64,000 bases of DNA from CBDCWO01 sp965223405. GTDB lineage: Bacteria > Bacteroidota > Bacteroidia > Chitinophagales > Saprospiraceae. Below the pieces are notes generated by a model, which was not told the origin of the DNA, ran no database searches, and saw only the letters and a list, made by a program, of their open reading frames with translations. Every line of letters starts with the position of its first letter. Position 1 is the first letter of the stretch. The stretch spans positions 4,712,001 through 4,776,000 of the forward strand of contig CBDCWO010000006.1 of the NCBI GenBank assembly GCA_965223405.1, given 5' to 3'. Shown piece by piece: positions 27,620-37,408 of the stretch. The position numbers and the translations under genes were made by a program.

Positions 27620-29098
27620 ATGAAGAAGTTACCACTGATTTTTTTCCTGATAGCATTTGCCTATCTTGCCTCATCTCAAGCCATTTATGAAGATGAACGA
27701 TATGTGCCGGAGACTGATCCTCTGGTGTTAGAAAAGCTAGAACAATGGCAAGATTTGAAATTTGGATTATTGATGCATTGGGGCGCATACAGCCAATGGG
27801 GAATCGTCGAATCATGGTCCCTTTGTCCGGAAGAATATGGATGGTGTCAAAGAAGAATGGGTGCCAGTCCAATGAACTATTTCGAATATAAAAAGGAATA
27901 TGAAAATCTGAAAAATACTTTCAATCCACGTAAATTTAATCCGGAAAAGTGGGCGCAAGCAGCCCAAAATGCCGGCATGAAATATGTCGTTTTCACCACC
28001 AAGCATCACGATGGCTTTTGCATGTTTGATTCAAAATATACAGATTATAAAATTACGGATAAAGCCTGTCCATTCTCCACACATCCTAAAGCCAATGTGA
28101 CCAAAGAAATCTTCAGCGCATTCCGGGATAAGGGATTTTGGACCGGAGCTTATTTTTCTAAGCCGGATTGGAATTCTCCTTATTATTGGGATCCCTATTT
28201 CCCACCCCGGGATCGGAATGTCAATTATGAACCGGAAGCCAATCCGGAGAAATGGGAGAAGTTCATTCAATTCACTCACAACCAGATTTTGGAATTAATG
28301 ACGGATTATGGAAAGGTTGATATTTTATGGCTTGATGGAGGTTGGGTGGCAAAAACATCCAAAGCGGAAATTCATCATTGGTATGAAAATGTGTTGAAAA
28401 ATAATGAAAACGGCTATTTGAAACATCGCATCATCAATCAGGATATCCGGATGGATGAATTGGTTGCCAAAGCTCGTAAAAAGCAACCCGGTTTGATAGT
28501 CGTTGATCGTGCAGTTCATGGCAAAAATCAAAATTATCTGACCCCTGAAAACCGAGTACCGGAAAAGACTCTGCCTTATCCGTGGGAATCCTGTATTATC
28601 TCCGGAGGTGGGTGGTCTCATACCTTTGACGCAAAATATAAAAGTGGCCGGGAAGCGATTCAGATGCTTGTAGATATTGTGGCCAAAGGTGGGAACTTAT
28701 TGTTGAATATTGCACCAGGACCCAATGGCGAATGGCAACAAGGCGCCTACGATATGTTAGAAGAATTTGGTGAATGGATGGCTATAAACGATGAGGCCAT
28801 TTATAATACTAAACCTATTGCTCCTTATAAGGAAGATAATGTGTGTATGACGCAAAAGCAGGATGGCTCCGTTTATTTCCTTTATTTGGCCTCAGAAAAT
28901 GAAAATATGCCTTCCGAAATCGTGATTAATTCCCATCAACCACATCGCACGGCGGAAGTTGAATTGCTGGGAATTGATCAAAAGATCAAATGGAAAAGAT
29001 CTGGCCAAGGCTTTAAAATTTCTTTACCTCAGGAGGTAAGAGCGAGTCCTCCCGGAAAGTATGTTTGGACCTTCAAAGTTTCAAGACTAAAGTCCTAA
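27620..29098 (+). CDS. GH29 alpha-L-fucosidase
   Basis: A 492-residue secreted fucosidase (signal MKKLPLIFFLIAFAYLASSQ). GH29 blocks are clear: FGLLMHWGAYSQWG, KYVVFTTKHHDGF (active-site His pair at about 129-130), GAYFSKPDW and DILWLDGGW, with the expected nucleophile Asp239. The C-terminal roughly 110 residues form a beta-sandwich. GH29 enzymes release terminal alpha-linked fucose by retention, complementing the inverting GH95 enzyme at 11817. The next gene, a sialidase, starts 1 nt after the stop, so the pair is co-transcribed and likely trims fucosylated, sialylated glycans. Confidence 0.95.
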   Translation: MKKLPLIFFLIAFAYLASSQAIYEDERYVPETDPLVLEKLEQWQDLKFGLLMHWGAYSQWGIVESWSLCPEEYGWCQRRMGASPMNYFEYKKEYENLKNTFNPRKFNPEKWAQAAQNAGMKYVVFTTKHHDGFCMFDSKYTDYKITDKACPFSTHPKANVTKEIFSAFRDKGFWTGAYFSKPDWNSPYYWDPYFPPRDRNVNYEPEANPEKWEKFIQFTHNQILELMTDYGKVDILWLDGGWVAKTSKAEIHHWYENVLKNNENGYLKHRIINQDIRMDELVAKARKKQPGLIVVDRAVHGKNQNYLTPENRVPEKTLPYPWESCIISGGGWSHTFDAKYKSGREAIQMLVDIVAKGGNLLLNIAPGPNGEWQQGAYDMLEEFGEWMAINDEAIYNTKPIAPYKEDNVCMTQKQDGSVYFLYLASENENMPSEIVINSHQPHRTAEVELLGIDQKIKWKRSGQGFKISLPQEVRASPPGKYVWTFKVSRLKS

Positions 29099-29099
29099 A

Positions 29100-30236
29100 A
29101 TGATCCGGTCCAATCATTTCATTCCAATTGTTTTACTGACTATCATTTCAAGTCTTTGTTTTTCTTGTCAAGGTCCGAAGTTAAAGTTACTTGCGAAAGG
29201 ACCTGGGGTTATGGTATTTAATAGTAATGAAGAAGGGTATAAATGTTTTCGTATTCCAGCCATAATACAAGCACAAAGTGGAGATCTGCTGGCTTTTTGC
29301 GAAGGGCGAAAAAAGGGTTGCTCGGATACCGGTGACATAGATCTGGTGATGAAACGATCAAAGGATAAAGGGAAAACCTGGTCATCACTCCAGGTTATTT
29401 GGGATGATTCTACCAATACTTGTGGAAACCCGGCACCCGTAATCGATCGGGAGACTGGTGTCATTTTCTTATTGTCAACCTGGAATCTGGGAACGGATCA
29501 TGAATCGCAGATCATTGATCAAACCAGTGAGGATACGCGACATGTGTATGTATTATCTTCACAAAATCAAGGGGAATCATGGACGGAGGCTCGTAAGATT
29601 ACCGAACAAACCAAACTCTCAGAATGGACCTGGTATGCTACCGGTCCCGGTTCCGGGATTCAACTCCGAAATCCTTCTTATTCCGGAAGATTGATGGTAG
29701 GATGCGATCACATCGAAGCAGGCAGCAAGAAATATTATTCACATGTGATTTATTCGGATGATCATGGCGATTCCTGGAATTTAGGAGGAACTACACCTCA
29801 CGATCAAGTCAATGAATGTGAGGTTGCCGAATTACCAGATGGAAAGATCATGATCAATATGCGCAACTATGACCGGAACAAAAGGTTTCGGCAAACTGCA
29901 ATTAGTAGTGACGGAGGTATGAGTTGGCTATCTCAGCGCCACGATACCACTCTGATAGAACCGATTTGTCAGGCAAGTCTGCAGTCGTATAGTTATCAAA
30001 ACATTCAGGCCTTGTTATTTAGTAATCCAGCCGATAAATCCAGTCGTATTAATATGAGCGTAAGGATCAGCTTTGACCATGGACAATCCTGGCCTGATTC
30101 TGTGGTAATTCATTCAGGCCCTTCAGCGTATTCCGACCTGATCGTTCTTGACCAGGGGGAAATCGGCTGCTTTTTTGAATCCGGTGTTAAGAGCCCGTAC
30201 GAAAGAATAGTATATTCTTCAATTATTCTAGAATAA
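29100..30236 (+). CDS. GH33 sialidase (exo-alpha-neuraminidase), lipoprotein
   Basis: A 378-residue sialidase with a lipoprotein signal (SSLCFSC). The FRIP motif (CFRIPAI, about residues 43-49) carries the first Arg of the triad. Five Asp-box-like repeats follow: SKDKGKTW, SQNQGESW, SDDHGDSW, SSDGGMSW and SFDHGQSW. The catalytic Tyr/Glu and later Arg are expected in NECEVAELPDG, NMRNYDRNKR and near SPYERIVYSS. The size suits a single six-bladed propeller without lectin domains. Coupled to GH29, it would remove terminal sialic acid at the cell surface. No sialic acid catabolic genes (nanA, nanE) were recognised in the window. Confidence 0.92.
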   Translation: MIRSNHFIPIVLLTIISSLCFSCQGPKLKLLAKGPGVMVFNSNEEGYKCFRIPAIIQAQSGDLLAFCEGRKKGCSDTGDIDLVMKRSKDKGKTWSSLQVIWDDSTNTCGNPAPVIDRETGVIFLLSTWNLGTDHESQIIDQTSEDTRHVYVLSSQNQGESWTEARKITEQTKLSEWTWYATGPGSGIQLRNPSYSGRLMVGCDHIEAGSKKYYSHVIYSDDHGDSWNLGGTTPHDQVNECEVAELPDGKIMINMRNYDRNKRFRQTAISSDGGMSWLSQRHDTTLIEPICQASLQSYSYQNIQALLFSNPADKSSRINMSVRISFDHGQSWPDSVVIHSGPSAYSDLIVLDQGEIGCFFESGVKSPYERIVYSSIILE

Positions 30237-30408
30237 TCGATCCGGACACAATACAAGGTCTATTTGGTTAAGAGTGCGTTCAAATCACTTGTTGACTCAT
30301 TAACCCCGTTTTTCGTCCATTCAGACCATTTCGTAGATTAACTAAAATTATTAGTCCGCAAACCATTAAATTGTTGTCAAATTATTCCATACGTTTAATC
30401 TTGCCAAA

Positions 30409-31965
30409 ATGAAATATTGTGTAGCAATTTTACTCCTGTTCTTTTCAACGTTTTTGTTTTCTCAAAATCAACTAATATACACAATTGAATTGTTTGATTC
30501 AGCCGCTAATGAATTTGTAATTCAAGTTGACTTGGGAAAGAAGCTGAAAAAGAATGATCATACTTTTCAGTTTGCTTCAACTGCTCCTGGAACTTACCAG
30601 CTTATGCATATTGGAAGGTATGTTACGGATTTTAATGTTTATAATAAACGCGGCAAAATAATTTCATCCACCAAAAAGTCGGTTAATCAATATCATATCC
30701 ATAAACCCAAAAAGGCCAAAAAAATAGTTTATCGCATTTTAGAAACCTGGGATACCCAAATGGATAGTTTGCCAATCTATCCCATGGCCGGCTCCTCGTT
30801 TGAAAAAGATCACGCCTTGATCAGTCCTCATGCTCTGATCGGTTATATACCCCGCCTGCAGGATAATAAATATAACTTGCTTTTAAAATTTCCTGTTTCC
30901 TGGAAGATCGGCACTGCTTTGAATTTGGAGGGGGACTACTTTACTGCCAGGAGCTATGACCATCTGGTTGATTCTCCCTTGTTGTTGGGAAGGCTTTCCT
31001 ATGCCGACACGTTAATTGGTAATGCCCTGGTGGAAGTGTACACCTATTCCCAAAACGACAAAATAAACTCTAGACATCTGTTGGAAGAAATGCATGAAAT
31101 GCTAAGGGCCTCCAAAGAGTTTTTAGCCGAACTTCCTGTGGACCGTTATGCCTTTTTATACCATTTTGAAACCAATCCTTCCATTTCTTCCAATACCCCG
31201 GGGAATACAGCCTATGGAGCCTGGGAACATGCCTCAAGTTCGGAATACGTGTTTCCAGAAACGGACCCAACACCGGATTTTCTGAAAGGCGTCACTCAGG
31301 TAGCGTCTCATGAGTTTTTCCACATCGTAACTCCACTAAATATTCATAGCGAGAAAATTGAGTTTTTCAATTTTGAAACCCCAAATCCTTCCCAACATAT
31401 TTGGTTTTACGAGGGGATTACCGAATGGGCATCTCAAATGCTTCTTTACAGGGGTGGGGTTACAAGCACAGAAGATTATCTTAATATTTTGGCGAATAAA
31501 GTTTTGGTGGACCGGATGTTTGATCCGGAATGGACTTTAAAGGAAATGGGAACCTTATCGTATTCTCCAAAGGGACAGATGCAATGGGCCAATATCTATA
31601 ACCGCGGAGCAATGTTGGGCAGTTTATTGGATATCGCATTATTGGATCTGTCCGATGGTCGAGCGGGTTTGAGAGAGTTAATTATCAGATTAATTAAAAA
31701 GTATGGACCCGGCAAACCCTTTAAGGAAGATGAGTTCTTTGATGAAATCGTCGGGATGACTTACCCGGAAATTAGGTCGATCATCGATGATCATATATTG
31801 GATAGCAAACCCCTGCCTTTAGAGAAGTATTTTGATAAAGTGGGTATTGAATTTAAAGCAAGAAATGATCAGGGAAGGCCGGTGTTTAAAATCAAAGAAA
31901 ATTTAAACGGCCGGCAGCGTCAACTTTTTGAGGCCTGGAGTAAAAACCTGGATCTTTCACCTTAA
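30409..31965 (+). CDS. M61-family metallopeptidase (glycyl-aminopeptidase-like)
   Basis: A 518-residue secreted peptidase (signal ending at TFLFSQ). The N-terminal beta domain (FQFASTAPGTYQLMHIGRYV) is typical of M61. The zinc motif HEFFH is at residues 301-305, and WFYEGITEWAS supplies the downstream Glu ligand. GAMLGSLLDIALLDLSDG follows as in family members. The C-terminal PDZ domain of many M61 enzymes appears missing or reduced, as the protein ends about 50 residues after FFDEIVG. A TACGTTTA box near 30390 with an upstream TTG could be its promoter, with one mismatch to consensus. It appears monocistronic. Confidence 0.9.
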   Translation: MKYCVAILLLFFSTFLFSQNQLIYTIELFDSAANEFVIQVDLGKKLKKNDHTFQFASTAPGTYQLMHIGRYVTDFNVYNKRGKIISSTKKSVNQYHIHKPKKAKKIVYRILETWDTQMDSLPIYPMAGSSFEKDHALISPHALIGYIPRLQDNKYNLLLKFPVSWKIGTALNLEGDYFTARSYDHLVDSPLLLGRLSYADTLIGNALVEVYTYSQNDKINSRHLLEEMHEMLRASKEFLAELPVDRYAFLYHFETNPSISSNTPGNTAYGAWEHASSSEYVFPETDPTPDFLKGVTQVASHEFFHIVTPLNIHSEKIEFFNFETPNPSQHIWFYEGITEWASQMLLYRGGVTSTEDYLNILANKVLVDRMFDPEWTLKEMGTLSYSPKGQMQWANIYNRGAMLGSLLDIALLDLSDGRAGLRELIIRLIKKYGPGKPFKEDEFFDEIVGMTYPEIRSIIDDHILDSKPLPLEKYFDKVGIEFKARNDQGRPVFKIKENLNGRQRQLFEAWSKNLDLSP

Positions 31966-32002
31966 TTTAAGTATTTGATCATGGTTTCCCGGTGATTCTT
32001 CC

Positions 32003-32971
32003 TCATTTCAGAGGTTTCCCTGACAATGGTTTTCCGTTGGTGGAAAGTATTTGAAAATGATGAATCCGGTATCTACCTGTATACTTCCAAACAATTTCTT
32101 TTTGCGCATTTACTTCAAACATTTTTATGCCTTCTTTAGCACCGTAACTGGCGATTACCGTATTACCATTTGGAAGCCGTTGGGCGCCGCAAGGATCTTG
32201 AAATGGATTTTCTTGAGTATCCTCATTGCCCATTTTCCAAATTACTTTACCCGAGTGGTCTACCTCAATAGTCTTATTACCATGTGTCAGGTTAATGATG
32301 GTATTTCCATTCTTCAAACGAATAGCGGTAAATGGCCAGTTTTCACCTTCACGGCCTCCTAATTCTTCAAGATCCGTCTGGATTACATTTACAATCTGCC
32401 CGTCTGGAGAATACTCTTTTACGGAAAAGGCAAGTAGATGAGGAACTAGGTAATTACCATTTTCAAGCTTACGGGCCATTCGTGTCTGCATGTGATAGTT
32501 ATCTGTTTCCGGTTGCAAGGGGACTTCAACTTGTATTTTTCCTTCATTATCTACTTCAAGTAACCGCGGTTCCTCACCCAACTCGGAAATTAACGTATTA
32601 CCATTTTCCAATCTTTGTACTGTTCCTAATTCTGTGTTTTTATCGGATTTCTGATATCTGAACAGCACTTGTTTGTCCCTGCTAAATTCTACCACTTCAT
32701 CTTGCCAGCAAATCAGAATATGGCCATTTGGTAGGACATATCCATCACGAGCTCCGGGCCGATCCGCATTCCAGATTATGGAGTCGGATTCATGAATGAT
32801 TCCAGTGAATTGCGGGCCGGCCAGGAAAAATGTATGCGATATGACAGCCGGCTTCGCATTAACATTAACATAAGCCTCACCTTTTTCTTTCAGCTTACAT
32901 CCAATTAAGGTGACAATGATTAATGACAAAGTTATAAGTGATTTTAAAAATGCTGACAATTTAAGGTCCAT
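32003..32971 (-). CDS. PQQ-like/arylsulfotransferase-like beta-propeller lipoprotein
   Basis: A 322-residue protein with a lipoprotein signal (SLIIVTLIGC). The body consists of repeated propeller strands with the consensus LxNGNTLI: VLPNGHILICWQ, RLENGNTLISE, KLENGNYLVPH, RLKNGNTIINL and RLPNGNTVIAS. Such repeats occur in arylsulfotransferase-like and PQQ-binding-like propellers, but no catalytic sulfotransferase histidines could be assigned, so I call it only a propeller lipoprotein. It is convergent with the M61 gene (37-nt gap) and about 55 nt downstream of the SGNH gene on the same strand, possibly in one unit. Function unknown. Confidence 0.75.
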   Translation of the reverse strand: MDLKLSAFLKSLITLSLIIVTLIGCKLKEKGEAYVNVNAKPAVISHTFFLAGPQFTGIIHESDSIIWNADRPGARDGYVLPNGHILICWQDEVVEFSRDKQVLFRYQKSDKNTELGTVQRLENGNTLISELGEEPRLLEVDNEGKIQVEVPLQPETDNYHMQTRMARKLENGNYLVPHLLAFSVKEYSPDGQIVNVIQTDLEELGGREGENWPFTAIRLKNGNTIINLTHGNKTIEVDHSGKVIWKMGNEDTQENPFQDPCGAQRLPNGNTVIASYGAKEGIKMFEVNAQKEIVWKYTGRYRIHHFQILSTNGKPLSGKPLK

Positions 32972-33026
32972 GGTTTGAGATTATTTATTATGCAACTCTT
33001 GCAGTTGCTCATGAGTAAATCATTCA

Positions 33027-33788
33027 TCAACGTTTATTGAATTTTACAAAAAATTCATGTGCAATTTCTTGACAGAAGGTGGCATCGCTTACAGGAATGT
33101 TTAACTGTAGTTTTTTCCCGTTGGATTCCTGAATAAGCAATCGAGAGGGTAGGCCAATTGGAGATTGATTGGTGAAAACTACATAAAAAACACATGCTGT
33201 CAAATAGGTTCCAGTTAGGGATGGGTGACTTCCATCCTCATGATATAGTTGGATATCCGGATTCAAGTCCTGAGCTCTATGCCAAGCCAGCCCAACTGGG
33301 ACCAGCGGCGCATCCAGCAGGGTCGCCAGCTTACCATAGGTAGTTTTAATGTCGCTGAGCATATCTGGACCCCGCTTTCTCGCCCAGGTCATGAAGAGAA
33401 AAGGTATTCCCTGATGACTTTTGGTTAGTTCACCAAGCAATTTTCCGTAGTAAATCAATCTATCCGGAGCTTCGATCGCTCTTAAACTTTGATCCTGAAG
33501 GACCACCGCATCATAATTCATGTCTTTGATTAATTCAGTAGTCTTTAGATTCTTTTCTCCATTCCAATGATGACCAAGATTTGCACCTCCGGCAGTAGAT
33601 TCCTTGATGTCAATTTGATAACCACTTTCAAAGGCTAGCGCTTTGATCATTTGAGTAAGGTTACCAAAATAAGTGTAGCTATTACCTACAAATAAGACTT
33701 TTTTGGGTGGCTTGGTCTGAGAAAAAACGACGGTACTGACTAGTAATAATAAACCGGCCAGGAAAAAGACTCTAGGAATTTTCCACAT
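33027..33788 (-). CDS. SGNH-fold hydrolase (DUF4886-like), secreted
   Basis: A 253-residue secreted protein (signal ending STVVFSQ). VLFVGNSYTYFGN gives the nucleophile Ser37. The Gly block is TAGGANLGHHW, AVVLQDQSL corresponds to block III, and EDGSHPSLTGTYL gives the full DxxH dyad. All four SGNH blocks are present, unlike the enzyme at 2290. It is secreted and near other glycan genes, so it is probably an esterase acting on acylated carbohydrate; the substrate cannot be inferred further. It lies leftward between the propeller lipoprotein and the large fusion protein. Confidence 0.85.
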   Translation of the reverse strand: MWKIPRVFFLAGLLLLVSTVVFSQTKPPKKVLFVGNSYTYFGNLTQMIKALAFESGYQIDIKESTAGGANLGHHWNGEKNLKTTELIKDMNYDAVVLQDQSLRAIEAPDRLIYYGKLLGELTKSHQGIPFLFMTWARKRGPDMLSDIKTTYGKLATLLDAPLVPVGLAWHRAQDLNPDIQLYHEDGSHPSLTGTYLTACVFYVVFTNQSPIGLPSRLLIQESNGKKLQLNIPVSDATFCQEIAHEFFVKFNKR

Positions 33789-33884
33789 ATTAAATATTAA
33801 ATCGTACTAGGAGAAAAATTTTGTTAACAGGTAAATGTAAATATAAAAAACGGGAATCAGGAAATCGACTAACTTCTGTATTCA

Positions 33885-36800
33885 CTACTCTCTGATCTGA
33901 TTTCGCAGCAAATCCTCATTAAAAACCAAATCCAAATTATTAGTCAAGAAATCTGCATCTTTCCCGGTAAAACAAAGAGGTGGCTTGATTTTAATTACAT
34001 TATTATACGGTCCGTCGGTACTCATAAGGATACCCCTTTCGCGCATTCGGTTTACCAAATACTTTGCCTCAAATGTGGCTGGGACCAGAGAGGTTCTGTT
34101 CTTTACAAGCTCTATGCCCAGGAATAATCCAAAACCTCGGATATCTCCAATTAAATCATATTTAGATTGAAGTAATTTTAGTCTTTCTTTTAGATAATTG
34201 CCCTGATCCAAAGCATTATTTTGCAAGTTTTCTTCTTGAATAATATGGAGCACTTCTCTGCCAATAGCACAGGATACCGGATTCCCGCCAAATGTATTAA
34301 AATACTCCATTCCATTGGCAAAGTGATCAGCGATTTCCCGCGTGGTAGCTACAGCCGCCAAGGGATGTCCATTTCCCATAGGCTTCCCCATCGTCACAAT
34401 ATCAGGAATGACCTTTTGTAATTCAAAAGCCCAAAAATGGTGGCCAACACGTCCAAATCCTACCTGTACTTCATCGGCGATACACAAGCCACCTGCGTCA
34501 TGAACATACTGGTAGACGGCTTCCAGATAACCTTCCGGTAACGGAATTTGTCCACCACAACTCAGAATACTTTCACAAATAAATCCACCGATATTTCTGC
34601 CTTCCGACTGAATGGCAGAGATTACATCCTTTACATGCCTGGCATATTTTGCCCCGGCACCTTCGGTGTTGGAATAAAGACCCCGGTACGTATCAGGTAT
34701 GGGTACTACATGAGTATCTTTTGGAGCCCCATGACCTCCTTTCCCATCAAATTTGTAACTGCTCACAGAAATACAACCACCGGTGTTGCCATGATATCCC
34801 ACTTCCACTGCAACTATATCTTTTTGCCCGGTATATGTTTTTACCATTCGCAAAGCCAATTCGTTGGCTTCACTACCCGAGTTGACAAAATAGATTACAG
34901 ATAACTGTGGGGGAAATGTGGCCAGCAATTCTTGTGCATAATGTACTATATTGTTATGTAGATAGCGGGTATTGGTATTCAGGATTGCCATTTGCCGGCA
35001 GGCCGCCCGGACTACTCTGGGATGTTGATGTCCTACGTGCGGGACATTGTTGACCGTATCCAAATATCTTCTACCCAAGTGATCATATAAATGCTGTTTA
35101 AATGCTCTGACGATATGAAGAGGTTGATCATAAGAAATACTTAGGTTATCACCTAGATTTTTCTTGCGCAACCCTAGTATTTGATCCAATTGAATGCCAT
35201 TCTGGGAGACTTTAAAATATGGATAAATCAAACCCGGATCAGGGGAGATACTCAGCCAGGTTTTTGCTTCGTGGGGATATGCTACTCCGGGAAAGTCGCC
35301 TTCATTACCTAATAGATCCAAAATGATTTGAAAATGCAAATGTGGTGGCCAGTTTCCATTTTCAGGTGGATAGCCAATCGTCGCAATTTGCTCACTTTTA
35401 CTTACATTCATCCCTACCTGTAAGTTTTCAATTGACTTTAAATCCAAATGACCATAAAGACAATAAAAGGTTAAATCCCTATTTACTTCATGCTTTATAA
35501 TCAAAGTTGGTCCGTAATTCCGCTCTCCATAGTTGTCTTGAAGCGCATACACCACGCCCTTAAAGGGTGAAAAAATGGGAGTTCCTGCTTCCATCCAGAG
35601 GTCTAATCCCAGGTGAGTGGTTCTCCATTGTACTCCAGAATTTCCTTCGGTTTGGTAGTGATCAGTAGTATAAACCGAACGAACTTCTCCATATCCGCCG
35701 TAGCCCATTTCGGCGTTATGTTCCGTAAGAATCCTATTGATGGTATTTTGAAATTGATGGATGGTGGCATAGTTGGTGTTATTACCCAATTCCAAACTAC
35801 TAACACTCAAATCTACCGGTCCGAAATTTTTACCTTTCATATCTACCAGAGATGTTGCTTCAGATGCTGTTGAATTTATCCAGCTTTGAAAAGTTATATT
35901 TTTTGGACAAGGCTCCAATCCACAGCTGTCTCGAAATCTATAATGTGCGAAATCCGGCGAGACTTCATGAAACTTATACAAAAGACTCCATGCCGCTTTT
36001 TCACTGTTCCACAAATAGTCATTATCAGGATGTTGGGATCGGTTCCAGGCCGCATTGGATACGGTAATCATCAAACGTGCACATATCAATGGAAATAGAA
36101 CAGATAACTCCAATTCTTCGATTGGAAAAATAGAATGATATCCTCGCACAAGGTTGGTTGCTGCTTCAATGGGATCGGGTAGTTCCATACACCCATAAGC
36201 ACATGCAACAGCAAGTTCATTTATAGTAGCGGTGTAAATCGTATCTCCAAAATCAATTAATCCGGTAATGGAAGGGTTCGATAAATCAAAATCCAACAAT
36301 AAGTTTTGCTCGTGTACATCATTGTGATTAATACTATGCCTGAGTTGATTTAGATGTGGCTTGGCCAGGTCATCGAATAGATTCCAAAAGTAGTCACCGA
36401 TGTCTCTCTTTTCCTCTGAAGTAAAGTAGGGAGCATACTTTTTTGAGTATAAGGTTTGCGGTGGATCCCATTTATAAAACCGGTGAGCTGCCGGGTGATC
36501 AAATTCCTTTAGATGTAGAGAAAGACGCCCGCATGTTTTACCCCAATCTACCAACAAAGAAGGACTTCGTGGATTTACATTTTTCATGGTTCTGCCCGGA
36601 ACCCACTTCTGAAGTCTGATGATTCGTTTATCTCCTTCGGTAACAAAGGAAGTCCCACTTTTAGATGGGATGACCTGAGGCAGGTCAAGGGGAAATTGGG
36701 TAGCCAAAAGATGATCTACCAGACTTATTTGCAGTTCGATAAGGTTTTGATTGCCCTTAGGTCGGCCAATTTTAAGTAAATATTCTTCCTGATTCGTGCT

Positions 36801-36908
36801 TTTTAGAAAATAGTTTAAATCTTCTTCTCCGGCTAATTTTTCAAGATCGCCTTGAATACCGTAATGCTCATATGCAATTTTCCTAGCTGTGTCTATCGAC
36901 ATCTTCAT
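33885..36908 (-). CDS. Kinase / M23-like / class III aminotransferase-type phospho-lyase fusion
   Basis: A 1007-residue three-part protein. Residues about 20-330 are an aminoglycoside/choline-kinase-fold phosphotransferase (HNDVHEQNLL at 195-204, LIDFGD with Asp219). Residues about 410-555 are an M23/LytM-like domain (H432 and D436 in THLGLDLW, then PPHLHFQ with H523/H525). Residues about 585-1007 are a class III PLP aminotransferase fold with K842 in GKPMGNGHP. Separate proteins of this kind act in sequence in vertebrates: hydroxylysine or ethanolamine kinase, then the AGXT2L-type phospho-lyase. The fusion may thus phosphorylate an amino alcohol and eliminate phosphate. The M23 part looks cytoplasmic and may be structural. 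The stop codon abuts a stutter repeat. Confidence 0.88.
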   Translation of the reverse strand: MKMSIDTARKIAYEHYGIQGDLEKLAGEEDLNYFLKSTNQEEYLLKIGRPKGNQNLIELQISLVDHLLATQFPLDLPQVIPSKSGTSFVTEGDKRIIRLQKWVPGRTMKNVNPRSPSLLVDWGKTCGRLSLHLKEFDHPAAHRFYKWDPPQTLYSKKYAPYFTSEEKRDIGDYFWNLFDDLAKPHLNQLRHSINHNDVHEQNLLLDFDLSNPSITGLIDFGDTIYTATINELAVACAYGCMELPDPIEAATNLVRGYHSIFPIEELELSVLFPLICARLMITVSNAAWNRSQHPDNDYLWNSEKAAWSLLYKFHEVSPDFAHYRFRDSCGLEPCPKNITFQSWINSTASEATSLVDMKGKNFGPVDLSVSSLELGNNTNYATIHQFQNTINRILTEHNAEMGYGGYGEVRSVYTTDHYQTEGNSGVQWRTTHLGLDLWMEAGTPIFSPFKGVVYALQDNYGERNYGPTLIIKHEVNRDLTFYCLYGHLDLKSIENLQVGMNVSKSEQIATIGYPPENGNWPPHLHFQIILDLLGNEGDFPGVAYPHEAKTWLSISPDPGLIYPYFKVSQNGIQLDQILGLRKKNLGDNLSISYDQPLHIVRAFKQHLYDHLGRRYLDTVNNVPHVGHQHPRVVRAACRQMAILNTNTRYLHNNIVHYAQELLATFPPQLSVIYFVNSGSEANELALRMVKTYTGQKDIVAVEVGYHGNTGGCISVSSYKFDGKGGHGAPKDTHVVPIPDTYRGLYSNTEGAGAKYARHVKDVISAIQSEGRNIGGFICESILSCGGQIPLPEGYLEAVYQYVHDAGGLCIADEVQVGFGRVGHHFWAFELQKVIPDIVTMGKPMGNGHPLAAVATTREIADHFANGMEYFNTFGGNPVSCAIGREVLHIIQEENLQNNALDQGNYLKERLKLLQSKYDLIGDIRGFGLFLGIELVKNRTSLVPATFEAKYLVNRMRERGILMSTDGPYNNVIKIKPPLCFTGKDADFLTNNLDLVFNEDLLRNQIRE

Positions 36909-37408
36909 TGTTGCAATTTAACTTTTTCTCCAAATAATAATTCTACTTTTACTCCAAACCTTTGCTAATAGAGATTATCATTTATTTCAGGAATAATTGT
37001 CATACGGTCAACCAATTCTTACCTCAGAACCAAATCGACCCCGATACGAATTCAAAAGTACACCCAAACGTCATTTATAGTTTATTCTTTGGGAATATAG
37101 CATATCGAACCGGTAGAAATCATTATTACTGCTTATTTTGCAAATATTTGAGGTAAGACTTCAATGAAGTCGCTTATAAACTATGTTTAATATCGAGCGT
37201 AAAGGCTTGTGTTTGTTGGCAATGCTCTTATTGAGCCTGCCTGAGGAAGTCAGGTTTCATAGCCAAAGCTAGCGCCTCCGCAGAGTAGCTTCGGCGCTCG
37301 CGGACGGGACAAAAAAAAGCAGAAGTCCAACGAACATAATGCTTTGCGCGTAGTGTTGAAGATTGTTTATAAACGACTTCAATAGCTAAGATCTAAATCT
37401 GTAGAATA
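36909..37408. other. Intergenic region upstream of the fifth sulfatase
   Basis: 500 bp without a supported gene. It holds palindromic element E2 and, overlapping its left end, the perfect inverted repeat GACTTCAATGAAGTC (37157-37171). A possible ORF at 36962-37156 starts with TTG and has no family features, so it is not called. Confidence 0.5.
37165..37381. repeat. Palindromic intergenic element E2
   Basis: Terminal inverted repeats TGAAGTCGCTTATAAAC (37165-37181) and GTTTATAAACGACTTCA (37365-37381) match at 16 of 17 positions. The interior holds TAGCCAAAGCTA (37260-37271) and an AGCGCC/GGCGCT stem (37271-37276 / 37293-37298). Its interior is more GC-rich than the flanks. The terminal repeats resemble those of E3 (GAAGTGATTTAAAAACA). 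Confidence 0.65.

Noticed and set aside
36962..37156. 64-codon ORF starting with TTG
   Set aside because: No signal, no family features, and it overlaps the short inverted repeat region; probably chance.
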